64,000 bases of DNA from Halanaerobium hydrogeniformans (GCF_000166415.1 NC_014654.1:2542001-2606000); one strand, 5' to 3'. Counted from the first letter of the stretch, positions 1 to 8,930 are shown. Notes: generated by a model not told the origin, from the sequence alone. A program made the numbers and translations.

Positions 1-1024
1 TGAAGCGCTGATTATAAAAAGAAAAAGTTAGTCCATTATCAAGTATTCTTTCTTCCTTAACGCAAAGTATATTATCTATACAAATTTCTTCAGGAAGAGT
101 TCTAAAAGCGCAAATGGTGTCTTCAGGTGCTACAGCAAATTTTTCATTAAATTTGATTAAGTAGTCAGCAAAAAACTCATTAGCCTGCTCGATAGTGGAT
201 ATACCTGCTATCTTAAATTCAACAGGCAGTCTGCTTTGGAGAGTATCCCATAATCTTTCAATACGGCCTTTAGCTTGCGGTGAGCGTGCAGGGATCATAG
301 TAATTCCAAGTTCTTTCATGGCTCTTCCAAACTGAGTATCTTTAACAGTTTTACCAGCAAGTTGTTCTTCAATTGTAAGTTTGTCTGCCTTAGGTGAACG
401 GAAGATAGTATGTCTATCGGTATAAATACTGACGGGTATACCATAATTTAAGACCACAGATCTTAAAGTTTCAAAATATCCCTGTCGGCACTCGTTTTTA
501 GTCATGTAAAGGCCCATTATTTTACCGGTAGAATCATCTATGGCACCATGAATGTCATATTTCTCTCCAGTACCAAACCAGTCGTGTGGACTGGCATCAA
601 TTTGGATTAATTGGCCTTCTTTTGCTTTGCGTTTACGACGGTGATGAACTTTCTTTTTGCGATGCTTTTTGGGACTTTTGACACCATTGCTGCTTAAAAT
701 AGTGTGAAGTGCGTTGTAACTAATGGTGATGTTTTCATGTTCTTCTAGTAATTCTTGAAAATGCATGAAGTTAGCACTTTGATACGAGTCTGATTTTTTC
801 AGGGCAACAATTTTACTGACGAAATCCTCAGAAAAAGCATGACTAGGTTTACGACCTTTATTTTTATGAACTAAAAATGATGGACCTTCTTTTTTCACAC
901 CTTTCTTCAAACGAATTATTTGGCGAACACTAAGGTCTAAAGCCTGTGCAGCTTCTGAGTTGGTCATACTTTTATCAATGACCATAGAAATGACATGATA
1001 CCTATTCAATTGTGTTTGGGACAT
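1..1024 (-). CDS. ISNCY (IS1202-like) transposase, 3'-truncated by window edge
   Basis: The frame opens at the ATG at 1024 and stays open to base 1 (about 341 codons), so the C-terminus lies outside the window. The N-terminus is a helix-turn-helix (residues about 5-35, with TNSEAAQALDLSVRQIIRL), followed by a basic linker (KKHRKKKVHHRRKRK). An integrase-like DDE core follows, with D in IDASPHDWFG, D in IYTDRHTIFR and E in KGRIERLWD. This layout is that of ISNCY transposases of the IS1202/ISDol1 type. The gene seems intact as far as it can be seen. The element end lies between this start and the dps promoter. Confidence 0.85.
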   Translation of the reverse strand, partial: MSQTQLNRYHVISMVIDKSMTNSEAAQALDLSVRQIIRLKKGVKKEGPSFLVHKNKGRKPSHAFSEDFVSKIVALKKSDSYQSANFMHFQELLEEHENITISYNALHTILSSNGVKSPKKHRKKKVHHRRKRKAKEGQLIQIDASPHDWFGTGEKYDIHGAIDDSTGKIMGLYMTKNECRQGYFETLRSVVLNYGIPVSIYTDRHTIFRSPKADKLTIEEQLAGKTVKDTQFGRAMKELGITMIPARSPQAKGRIERLWDTLQSRLPVEFKIAGISTIEQANEFFADYLIKFNEKFAVAPEDTICAFRTLPEEICIDNILCVKEERILDNGLTFSFYNQRF

Positions 1025-1046
1025 AAGATAATATTTTTCTCCTCTC

Positions 1047-1102
1047 ATAGTGACATTTTATCAAGATAATTTCACTATGACATTATCACAAGATAATCAC
1101 AA
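1047..1102. repeat. Terminal repeats of the ISNCY element
   Basis: Two imperfect direct copies of a motif of about 23 bp lie between the transposase start and the dps promoter: 1047-1070 and 1074-1097, both containing TGACATT and ending in AAGATAAT. Tandem subterminal repeats of this kind are typical transposase binding sites. Bases 1066-1102 recur in inverted orientation at 53931-53967 with one mismatch, which suggests that the element end falls near 1100. Confidence 0.6.
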
Positions 1103-1118
1103 TAATTTCATTATATCC

Positions 1119-1147
1119 TTGACAAAATACTAAATATATTGTATTAT
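1119..1147 (+). promoter_or_regulatory. Sigma-A promoter of the dps-like gene
   Basis: TTGACA at 1119-1124, a 17-bp spacer and TATTAT at 1142-1147 form a near-consensus vegetative promoter. It begins only about 17 bp beyond the inferred IS end, so the insertion spared the promoter. Confidence 0.75.
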
Positions 1148-1161
1148 ATATATAGAGTTAA

Positions 1162-1176
1162 TAAGAATTATTCTTA
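1162..1176. promoter_or_regulatory. PerR/Fur-like 7-1-7 operator
   Basis: TAAGAAT-T-ATTCTTA is a perfect 7-1-7 inverted repeat, the architecture of PerR and Fur boxes (PerR consensus TTATAAT-N-ATTATAA). It sits about 15 bp downstream of the -10 hexamer, a position that fits repression. Firmicute dps/mrgA genes are classic PerR targets. The site is seen directly, but the identity of the regulator is inferred. Confidence 0.55.
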
Positions 1177-1211
1177 ATAAGTAACAAAGAAAAAATATGG
1201 GGGTAAAAAAA

Positions 1212-1649
1212 ATGAAAAATTATAAGAAAATGCAAACCTACTTATCAAATCTTGCTGTGTTGAATACAAAGCTTCACAATTTACACTGGAATGTTGAAGG
1301 AAAACGTTTTGTACAGGTACATGAATACACAGAAGGTTTATATGATGGTTTCTTTGAAAAATTTGATGAGGTAGCTGAATTAATGAAAATGAAAGGTGAA
1401 ATGCCTTTAGTAAAAATGAGCGACTATGCTGAAAAAGCTACAATTGAAGAATTAGACGCTAAGGTATTTGGATGCCAGGAAGTATTAAAAATTGTTGAAG
1501 CTGACCTAAAAGAAATGAAGAAATTAGCGGTTGAAATCAGAAATGAAGCTGATGAAGACGGAGATTTTGAAGTAGTTGGAGAATTCGAAGAACATGTAGC
1601 TGGCTACAGTAAAGATCTATGGTTTCTTAGATCAATGTTGGTAGACTAA
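1212..1649 (+). CDS. dps: Dps-like ferritin (DNA-protection / iron storage)
   Basis: A four-helix ferritin-like protein of 145 aa. Dps proteins oxidise Fe(II) with peroxide, store Fe(III) in a dodecamer and protect DNA. The N-terminal helix carries the typical LHNLHWNVEG stretch followed by HEYTEGLYDGFFEKFDEVAE, which supplies the His, Asp and Glu ligands of the inter-subunit ferroxidase site. I chose the ATG at 1212 because GGGGG at 1199-1203 lies 8 nt upstream; the ATG at 1197 (five residues longer) has no good ribosome site. The gene stands alone between its own promoter with a PerR-like box and a strong terminator. Whether it binds DNA cannot be told from sequence. Confidence 0.88.
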   Translation: MKNYKKMQTYLSNLAVLNTKLHNLHWNVEGKRFVQVHEYTEGLYDGFFEKFDEVAELMKMKGEMPLVKMSDYAEKATIEELDAKVFGCQEVLKIVEADLKEMKKLAVEIRNEADEDGDFEVVGEFEEHVAGYSKDLWFLRSMLVD

Positions 1650-1701
1650 AAAGATAGTTAATAATTAAACAATAATAACATCCCTTAGTAGTAATTATAT
1701 G

Positions 1702-1740
1702 ATATAGTCCATTCATTAAATTGAATGGACTATATTTTTT
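1702..1740 (+). terminator. Rho-independent terminator of dps
   Basis: The perfect hairpin ATATAGTCCATTCA / TGAATGGACTATAT is followed by a run of T. Confidence 0.85.
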
Positions 1741-1750
1741 TATTTCTAAA

Positions 1751-2066
1751 TTACTTCTCATTAATTGCTTTTTGTAGAATATCAAACTCCATTTCTTTTC
1801 TCGAATAATTCTTTAAATCTATTGCTATTGAAATCACTTCTTTTATACTCCCATTTTCTTTAATAACATTATTGTACCATCTACAATAAATTTTTTGGCC
1901 ATCTTTTTTAATAGCTCTGCTCAATAAATGTTCCGGAAGAGTTTCTGATCTTTGTTCTAATATATTTTTCCAATATCCTCTATCTTTTTTAGTAGGGTAG
2001 TGGTGCATTATAATAGATTGAATTATATCTTTTTTTGTAGTATTTTGATTTTTCTAAATTTGCCAT
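1751..2066 (-). pseudogene. PAS-domain protein, broken by a frame change and deletion
   Basis: A strong ribosome site (AAGGAGAT) precedes an ATG at 2066 that encodes MANLEKSKYYKKRYNSIYYN and then APLPY before a stop at 1989. YNSIYYNAPLPY looks like the start of a PAS domain. The remainder of a PAS/PAC half (LPEHLLSRAIKKDGQKIYCRWYNN, then IKEVISIAIDL) continues in another frame from about 2008 to 1751. The middle of the domain is missing, so a deletion with frame change is more likely than a simple indel. The 85-aa downstream frame has no credible start of its own. I read it as a dead sensory fragment; no output domain remains. Confidence 0.6.
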
Positions 2067-2190
2067 GACTATTATCTCCTTCTTTTTTTCATAAAATTTT
2101 ATTATGTACTATGTTTTTTATGCTATATATTATATTAAATAAAATTGATAAAAAACCTTTGAATTTCCATGAAATTTTTAATGCTGATTA
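2067..2190. other. Intergenic, no gene seen
   Basis: AT-rich stretch between the PAS pseudogene start and the old tRNA terminator. It carries the ribosome site of the pseudogene; nothing else was recognised. Confidence 0.5.
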
Positions 2191-2225
2191 AATAAAAAAC
2201 TCCCAGTTAAAAAATAACCAGGAGT
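2191..2225 (-). terminator. Ancestral terminator of tRNA-Arg, now displaced
   Basis: On the minus strand an 11-bp stem (ACTCCTGGTTA / TAACTGGGAGT, with two G-T wobbles) is followed by a T run. It sits just beyond the attL copy of the tRNA 3' end, so before integration it would have terminated the tRNA transcript. It is now about 10.8 kb away from the tRNA. Confidence 0.7.
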
Positions 2226-2247
2226 ATAATATCATAATATATATTAA

Positions 2248-2305
2248 ATTTTAAATGGCGCGCTCGGAAGGATTCGAACCCTCAGCCTACTGATCCGTAG
2301 TCAGT
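2248..2305 (-). repeat. attL: partial copy of the tRNA-Arg 3' end
   Basis: 58 bp identical to 12994-13051. It contains the T arm, the 3' acceptor strand with CCA and the anticodon arm of tRNA-Arg, then diverges at the D-arm side. It is not a functional tRNA. Confidence 0.9.
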
Positions 2306-2508
2306 TTTCCTGGTTTTTACTTGATTTCATCTATAATTATACTTGCCGATATATAAGGCTTCTCAACGGTTTTTGATTATAGAAACCTATTAAATTTTAT
2401 TTTTTCTCACAAATCATGGCTACGAAATGGCTATTTGGGCTATTTATATCCATCGGTAAAATTGTAAGTTATTTATAAAAAATGGCGGGGAAATGACGGG
2501 GATTTCTA
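2306..2508. other. Left end of the islet with integrase arm-type repeats
   Basis: No gene seen. CATGGCTACGAAATGGCTA at 2415-2433 matches 12909-12927 at 18 of 19 bases in the same orientation. It is built from 11-bp units of the form ATGGCTACRAA, as expected for arm-type binding sites of a tyrosine integrase near an attachment site. Confidence 0.5.
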
Positions 2509-3234
2509 TTAACTATCTAGACTATCCTCAACAATCTGAATCTCTTCATCGGTTAGATCATACAGTTTATATACCATCCTATCTATACCTCTATCAATCT
2601 TATCTATTTCATTTTCCAGATCCTTAATCTCCTGCTGCAGGTCCTTCCACTCTTTAACAACCTTTTTGACTACATGTTCCTTATCATAATCAGGTATTTC
2701 TATTTGCAGTGTTTTCTTTAAAATATTGCCGCTATATTTCTCATCAATTTCAGCAAGCTGCTCATCAGTTAAGTTTTCAAGATAATATTTAAGATATTGT
2801 CTTTTATATCTATTATCCTCTTCAAATTTTAATACTTCATATTTCCCACTGCTAGATTTATCAAGATATATTGTAACAATATTTGTATTTATGTTAATCG
2901 TATAATTTCTTATTTTTCTAGCTCTACCTGAATATATTTCGTTAGTGAAATTTGAATTTTTTATTATATTTTCTAAATTAAAACCTAATTTTGATGTATA
3001 CTTTAAAGTTAACTTACTAAATTTTATATTTTTTAATTTATTAAATCTTTTTTTCTTAGAAACTATTTTCTCGACACCCTTAATGATTTTTTTCTCAAAA
3101 AAACGATCTTCGGCCTCATTTATAGGAAATCTTTTAAGCTCATTAACTTTAAATTGAGGGTATATATCTCTCTGAAACTTGTCAAATGTATATTCAAACC
3201 AAAATGATATGGTGAATTGCAACATGCAATGCAC
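2509..3234 (-). pseudogene. Type IIG restriction-modification enzyme, C-terminal fragment
   Basis: This is the distal part of the gene continued at 4456-7116. Genuine enzyme sequence begins at ISFWFEYTFDKFQRD (about 3210) and covers the target-recognition region (PQFKVNELKRFPI) and a C-terminal coiled-coil segment (EWKDLQQEIKDLENEIDKID). The first eight or so residues of the open frame (GTG at 3234) are read from the end of the IS30 element, and no ribosome site precedes them. Removing the element and one copy of the 15-bp duplication joins this frame to the N-terminal part without a shift, giving one protein of about 1,130 aa. Confidence 0.8.
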
Positions 3235-4455
3235 GCTTTTTTAATCTTTCTTAAAATCACCTGTACCTTCATTACTTCTAGACACTAAAGCTTAATTTCT
3301 CTTTAAATAATTTATCTGAGTTTTCATAGTTAAACATTTTTCTAGGATAAGTATTTATAAAATCCTGAATCTTTTTTATCAGTTTTCTCTTAATACCTTT
3401 AAAACTTGTGCCTTTAGGTAAAAATCTTCTGATAAACTTATTAGCTACTTCATTTGATCCCCTTTGCCAGCTACAGTATGCATCACAATAATACAAACTA
3501 GTTCTAGGTATACTGCTACCTGTATATGATTGTTCTATACCTTCATAATCTGCAAATTCTGAACCGTTGTCTGTAGTAATCGATTTAAATGTTTCCCTAA
3601 AATTAACAACCCCAAATCGTCTTTCTATACGATCAAGTCCTTTTACCACTGACTTTGCTTTTTTGTTTGGTATTTTTTCTATGATTTCCTGCCTAGTTTG
3701 TCTTTCTGTCAGCACTAGTAAGGCAGGTTCATCTTTTTGTTTTAACCCTTCTACTAAGTCCATCTCCCAATGCCCAAATTCCTCCCTGGTATCAGCTCCT
3801 TCAGGCCTATCTCTAATTGTACGACCTTCCTTACGCCTCGTAGTGCTTTCACTTTCTTTTGGTCTGTCTTTCCCAGTTTTATAATTACCATGTGGGAGAT
3901 CGCTTCTGTCTATATTCAAAACACCTTTATCTATGTAATTATAGATTGTTTTCCAGTGTAATTGAATTTCAAATTTATCTGATTCTTCAATGTCTTTTGC
4001 CACTGCTGCAGGAGATCTTAATTCCTTGATTTTTTCTTCTATAAATTCTGCTAACTCTTTATTTTTATCGATTTTTAAATCAGGGCCTTTATTCGAATTA
4101 TTAAATTCATATACTTTCTGTGCTATCTCTGGTACATATTCTTTTCTGGTTGTTCCATCACCATTATCAAGTTCTACCTCACCTTTTTTTATTTCTCGAC
4201 TGATTGTTGTTCTATGGCAGTTTAATTCTTCGCCTATTTCAGTATAATTTTTTTCTTGGACATTATATAAATGTTTAATTAATTTGCGATCATCAAAATT
4301 CAGGTGTTTTCCTTTGCTTCGTTTTGTGTTACAATTACTTTGACACATATTCTGTACCTCCTAATGTTTTTGTCGCTATTAACATTATACAAAAGGTACA
4401 GGTATGTGTCTATTTTTTTATCTAATCACCGCGTGCATTTAATTATACAATTCAA
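3211..4455 (-). mobile_element. IS30-family insertion sequence with 15-bp target duplication
   Basis: The element of about 1,245 bp splits the type IIG gene. The inverted ends begin with TGAATTG at 3213 and at 4454 (complement) and match at 19 of 24 bases, both finishing in AATGCACGC. The 15-bp sequence AAACCAAAATGATAT flanks it directly at 3196-3210 and 4456-4470. Most IS30 elements duplicate 2-4 bp, but some members (IS1630 of Mycoplasma) make long duplications, so 15 bp is unusual yet credible. Confidence 0.8.
3278..4348 (-). CDS. IS30-family transposase
   Basis: A 356-aa DDE transposase that excises and inserts its element. The N-terminal HTH (residues about 14-53: LNFDDRKLIKHL, then NYTEIGEELNCHRTTISREI) is the IS30 hallmark. 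The catalytic core has D in GHWEMDLVEG, D in ITTDNGSEF and E in QRGSNEVANKFIRRF. An AGGAGG ribosome site precedes the ATG at 4348. Length and all three catalytic residues look intact, so the element may still be active. Confidence 0.9.
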   Translation of the reverse strand: MCQSNCNTKRSKGKHLNFDDRKLIKHLYNVQEKNYTEIGEELNCHRTTISREIKKGEVELDNGDGTTRKEYVPEIAQKVYEFNNSNKGPDLKIDKNKELAEFIEEKIKELRSPAAVAKDIEESDKFEIQLHWKTIYNYIDKGVLNIDRSDLPHGNYKTGKDRPKESESTTRRKEGRTIRDRPEGADTREEFGHWEMDLVEGLKQKDEPALLVLTERQTRQEIIEKIPNKKAKSVVKGLDRIERRFGVVNFRETFKSITTDNGSEFADYEGIEQSYTGSSIPRTSLYYCDAYCSWQRGSNEVANKFIRRFLPKGTSFKGIKRKLIKKIQDFINTYPRKMFNYENSDKLFKEKLSFSV

Positions 4456-7116
4456 AAACCAAAATGATATCAATCTTGAATTTAAAATTCCTAATAAATA
4501 AAGAGGATTAATTTCATCTTTAAAATCATAAATGACCATACTATTAATATCATTTAGATAACAATCCTTTATATAAACTGAGTTTATACAATAAGGTGGT
4601 TTTGAAGGGATTTGTCTAACTAAAATTCTTTCTTTAGTAAAATCTATTGAATACCTTGGTTCAGCTAAGAAATCACCATATTTTAAATATTCTCCAGACC
4701 AATCTACAAAATATCTTTTTACGTCTCTTCCTTCTAAATAAGGATAATGTTTTTCTGTTTCTTTATTATTAGAATGAAAAATTCTATTATTCTTAATATT
4801 TTCAGTTTGTTTTGGGGTTCCTTTTCCTACCTGATATGCTTTAAGCCCCGTGGAAACTGTGGCAAACTTAGATAATTTTATAGAGTATTTATTTATCTTA
4901 TTTAAAATCATTTTTATATTTTTCTTTTCAACCATAGAAATATTTATAATATAATCTTCATTAGTTAAAAAGAATTCAGAGTTTTCCTTAATTAGTGTAG
5001 GAAATTCTGAGTTATACTTTCCTACTTCAATTTTTTTTGCTCCTGATTTAGAAAATATACTAATACAACTATCTACATTAGCATCACTAAAAACTTCATC
5101 ATGAGTATTGATTATCTGTATGTTTTTCATTTTTCTCAAAACATATTTTCTAAGTTTTTTAAAACTATTAATAGTTAACCAATTGTTTGGAATGATATAA
5201 CCAAACCATCCTAACTCATTTAATAAATTAAAGCCCTTTTCCATAAAAATCACAAAAGTATTTAATTGATATGTATTTAATTGATAGTTGTCATAATAAT
5301 ATCTTTTTTGTTCATCAGTAAAAGACTGATTTCTTGCAAAAACATAAGGTGGATTACCAACAACAACATCAAATCCACCAGCTGCCATAATAGCTTCAAA
5401 TTCCTCTTCCCATTTAAAAGCTTTATCACCAGCAACTTCCGGATCATCAATAATTGAATTGCCACACTTGATATTATCATCAAGATTAGTTAAAGGTTTT
5501 TGCTTATTAGCAGTTTTTAACCACAAAGATAATTTAGTTATTTCAACAGATTCTTCATTTAAATCTACACCAAAGATATTATTTTTTAAAATATCCCGTT
5601 GCACTGCATCTAGGGCAAAAATACTGCTCTGGCCACCTTTGAGCAAATCTCTCTGTTTATTAAGCCATTTATGCTCTTCTAATAAATAATCAAACGCTTG
5701 ATTCAAAAATGCCCCACTACCACAAGCAGGATCTAATACTTTAATACTTTTAAGTTTTTCCTCATATTTTTCATAAAACTCTAAATGCTGATCAGTATAT
5801 CTAGTTTTCCATCCAGCACTCCCAGCCTCTTCAATATCTGGGAGTTTATAATATCCTAATTCTTCTTTTCTCTCCTCTAAATATCCACCTACAGCATTTT
5901 CGACAATATAACTGGTTATGTATTTTGGGGTATAATATATCCCATCTTTTTTCCTCTTTGACTCATTTTTATCAAACTCATCATCCTGAATATCGGACTT
6001 CAATTTTTCTATATCACTAATTGACTGCTCAAAAATATGACCAAGAATATTAACATCAAGATCACTGTCAAAGTCATAATCGGAGATATCATAAATAGCA
6101 TCAAAAAAATCATTACCAATAAAAAGTCCATCTAGCTCGGCATCATATTCAAATAATCCACCGTTGTAAGCATTAATGTTATATTTAGGATTCCCCTGGT
6201 CAACAGAACGGAAAACACCTCTAATTTGGTCCCATACAGCAGTTTTGCTGGGTGAAAAAGACTCTTTGCCCCTTTGTATCGCTTCATGCAATAAATCATT
6301 TGGTAGCAGGCCCTTATCCTCACAAAAGGCTATAAAAATAATTCTATCCAAAAACTTCTGAGCTTTTTCTAACAGCAGCTCAAATTCAATCTCACTATTA
6401 TGTTCTTTTAAGTGCTCAAATAAGTTTATCCTGATGTTTTTATACAGGTTATAAAATTCAACAGAAATATTTTCTTCTTTCTTGATGGTTTTTTCTGATA
6501 ATTTTAAAGTAACACTTTCTCCAGTTTTAGATATTAAATTATCTTTATTTAAAAGGTAATAAAACTTTTTGAATTCTTCAATATTATCAAGCTCATCCAA
6601 TAAGAAGACTTCATAATATTCTTTGCTACGACCAACTTTATATAATCTAATTTCCATAAAATTAGATACAATTACCCACTGGCATTTATCCAGTTTATTT
6701 GTATAACTGAATGCCTGATCTACTGGAGACTTATAAGTAGATCCTTTTCTTTTCTGATCTTTATCTAATGACACCTGGGGCCCTTTCAATTCAATAACAG
6801 CTTCATGACCTCTTATCTCTTCATTCTCTACTCTTTCAAAATAACCAAGAATCCCGTCAGGGTGTTTAGCATCAATATCAGTAGTAGCTTCAATATCAAG
6901 TGTCCATTCAGCTTCCTGAGGTGTATTTTTATAACCTAAAACATCCTCAAAAATTGCTTTAAGAAAAGCACTTTGCAGCCTCTTTTCATTTAAGCCTTTG
7001 ATTTTACTTAAACTATTCTGCCAACTTGTTATCTTAGCAATTTTCTCCTCTATATCATCAATGGAATAATTTTTTATTCTGCTCTTTAATATTTTCTTAT
7101 TAAATAATCCTGGCAC
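4426..7116 (-). pseudogene. Type IIG restriction-modification enzyme, N-terminal part, interrupted by IS30
   Basis: A single-chain nuclease and adenine-methyltransferase of the Eco57I/type IIG kind. The N-terminal PD-(D/E)XK nuclease shows PD at residues 86-87 (HPDGILGYFE) and ExK at 109-111 (AVIELKG). The methyltransferase has motif I LDPACGSGAF at about residue 460 and motif IV GNPPY at about 586. I start at GTG 7116, which has AAAGGA 8 nt upstream; the longer frame to 7161 starts with TTG and has no ribosome site. True enzyme sequence ends at ISFWF (4456); the last nine residues are read from the IS30 end. The target-recognition part is lost, so specificity and probably activity are gone in this allele. 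The gene is last in a row of three leftward genes. Confidence 0.85.
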
Positions 7117-7244
7117 ATTATCATCCTTTCTGTATAAAATTACCTTAATATAATATTTCAACAGAAAAAAAGAAAGTCCTTTATTATATAATATTAATAA
7201 AAAGACCAGTCAGATTAATGGTTGGTCTCAAGAAAATAAATTTA

Positions 7245-7691
7245 TTATTCTTTTGATAACTGAATCATTTTTGAAATTACTTGTTTTAAATAATCACTAT
7301 AAAATATTTCCTTCAATATTTTTTTAAATTGAGAAAAATCACTTATAGAAATTTTGTTATCTTCCAAACCAATATCATAAGCTATCTCCTCATTTAATAA
7401 TATTATTAATGGATATATAGATATATTATAATGTATTGAAAAAATTCTATAACTATAATTATCTAAATATTTTCCTTTTAACTCATAATTAAAATTAAAA
7501 TCTTTTTTCATAAAATCAGGTTTCGAATTATGTGAGAGTAAATCACCAAGTATATCTCTTTTAGACAAATCACCATAAATAATTCCATTTGTTATTTCCA
7601 TTAGTTTTTCAGACTGTTCTTTTAGAACTTTATTTGGAGCATTATATTCTTCTTTAGGGGAATTTAAATCTTCAGGCCATAAACTTTCCAT
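7245..7691 (-). CDS. Hypothetical protein, 148 aa, between EEP and type IIG genes
   Basis: Not recognised. A soluble, acidic, mostly helical-looking protein with no signal peptide or membrane segment. It starts 11 nt after the upstream EEP gene stop, with a ribosome site (GGAGG) in the gap, so the two are very probably co-transcribed; the type IIG gene follows 128 bp downstream. The residues DYLKQVISKMIQL near the end suggest a C-terminal helix. Position in a restriction islet suggests an accessory or partner role to the EEP protein, but this is inference from context only. Confidence 0.6.
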   Translation of the reverse strand: MESLWPEDLNSPKEEYNAPNKVLKEQSEKLMEITNGIIYGDLSKRDILGDLLSHNSKPDFMKKDFNFNYELKGKYLDNYSYRIFSIHYNISIYPLIILLNEEIAYDIGLEDNKISISDFSQFKKILKEIFYSDYLKQVISKMIQLSKE

Positions 7692-7702
7692 TATTCTCCT
7701 CC

Positions 7703-8503
7703 TTAATTAATACTAAAAAACAAAGGCAAATGGTCACTGATATTTTGATCCGGTCTATTAGACAGCCCTAATAAATTAATATTGCCTATTTTGTTAACAA
7801 TCATAATATTTTCTTCATCAAAGTTTTCAATTAAATTCGGTCTTATTATAACTTGATCAAAAATATTCCAAAAATAATTTATTTCTTTAGAGTTGTTATA
7901 AAAATAAGTTCCAGGTAGATTATCGCTATCACCAAAAAAATTCCACATCGGATTATAAAACATACTATGCTTTCTACCTTTAACTGTTCTTTCATAGGTC
8001 TTTGCAATTCTTTTTGAGGATAAGGAATGCATTCCGGTTGCAGCAATAAGAGGTTCTTCAAATGGATTCATATTAAAATCTCCAACTACTATTGTGTTAT
8101 TATTTGATAGATTATTTTCAGCTTTTTCTAAATCCTTTTTGAAATTAATCATTTCTATAAGATAATCTAATTTGGTCATATGCAACTTGCTTGGGAAATG
8201 GACAGCACCAATATTATGAAATCCTAATTTGTCATGTGGAATTTTCTTTATAGTGTAATAACTAGTTTCTGCAAAATGTTCAATTAACCCTGGTGTATAT
8301 TTAGTTAATATATCTATTCTTTGACACCCAATTTTAGGCACATGATACAAACCAAAATTTTCATTCGTTAATTTTGTTAATAAAGTATTAATATCATCTT
8401 TATACTCAGCTAAAACTACTATGTCGCAGTTCAATTCTATAATTAAGCTTTTTAAATAATTATTAATTTTATTACGATTAGTATTCCAAAATAAATAATT
8501 CAT
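7703..8503 (-). CDS. Endonuclease/exonuclease/phosphatase (EEP) family protein
   Basis: 266 aa of the metal-dependent EEP fold (DNase I / AP-endonuclease / sphingomyelinase superfamily), which cuts phosphodiester or phosphate ester bonds. The signature is visible in order: N-terminal LFWNTNRN (metal-site Asn), VVLAEY (catalytic Glu), VVGDFNMNP (Asp and Asn) and the C-terminal SDHLP (Asp-His pair). All key residues are present, so activity is plausible; the substrate is not predictable. No signal peptide, so cytoplasmic. Ribosome site GAGGAGAT precedes the ATG. An IS3 element lies only about 50 bp upstream and has probably replaced the native promoter region. It is first of three leftward genes with the 148-aa gene and the type IIG gene. 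Confidence 0.75.
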   Translation of the reverse strand: MNYLFWNTNRNKINNYLKSLIIELNCDIVVLAEYKDDINTLLTKLTNENFGLYHVPKIGCQRIDILTKYTPGLIEHFAETSYYTIKKIPHDKLGFHNIGAVHFPSKLHMTKLDYLIEMINFKKDLEKAENNLSNNNTIVVGDFNMNPFEEPLIAATGMHSLSSKRIAKTYERTVKGRKHSMFYNPMWNFFGDSDNLPGTYFYNNSKEINYFWNIFDQVIIRPNLIENFDEENIMIVNKIGNINLLGLSNRPDQNISDHLPLFFSIN

Positions 8504-8618
8504 AAACTAATCTCCTCAAAAGTAATAATTTATTTTCCCATCCCTCTATATAGCCCCCTAACAGAATTGGAGAAAAAGTTTGAAAGTGATATACTCTAAT
8601 TACAAGGGGGAAACACCA

Positions 8619-8930
8619 ATGGCAAACAGAAAATATTCCGATGAAACTAAAGAACAAATTGTAAAAGAATGTCGCGAAATAGGTAACACAGCTCTTGTAG
8701 CAAGACGACATAATATTTCTAAGCATACTGTTTACAGCTGGGTCAAAAAAGCTAAAGAAACAGGATCAGTTAGATCTCTTCCTAAAGATGAAAAAAAGCA
8801 AATGAAAGAGATAGAAAATAGATTAAGTAAAATGAGCGATGAAAATGATAAGCTCAAAAAAATTGTAGCAGAAAAAGAATTAGAATTAGCGATTTTAAGG
8901 GAGTTGAGAGATAAAGTAAACCCCCGATAG
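8619..8930 (+). CDS. IS3-family OrfA (HTH protein)
   Basis: 103 aa: a helix-turn-helix of the HTH_Tnp_1 type (residues about 8-45, with IGNTALVARRHNISKHTVYSWV) and a leucine-zipper-like coiled coil (ENRLSKMSDENDKLKKIVAE). The ATG at 8619 is chosen for the AAGGGGG ribosome site 8 nt upstream; the frame extends 13 codons further without one. The end carries a slippery heptamer for a -1 shift into orfB. Confidence 0.85.
   Translation: MANRKYSDETKEQIVKECREIGNTALVARRHNISKHTVYSWVKKAKETGSVRSLPKDEKKQMKEIENRLSKMSDENDKLKKIVAEKELELAILRELRDKVNPR

Noticed and set aside
3278-7116. Type IIG enzyme as two independent genes
   Set aside because: The halves match in frame at ISFWF and are separated only by an IS30 element with target duplication, so they are one broken gene.
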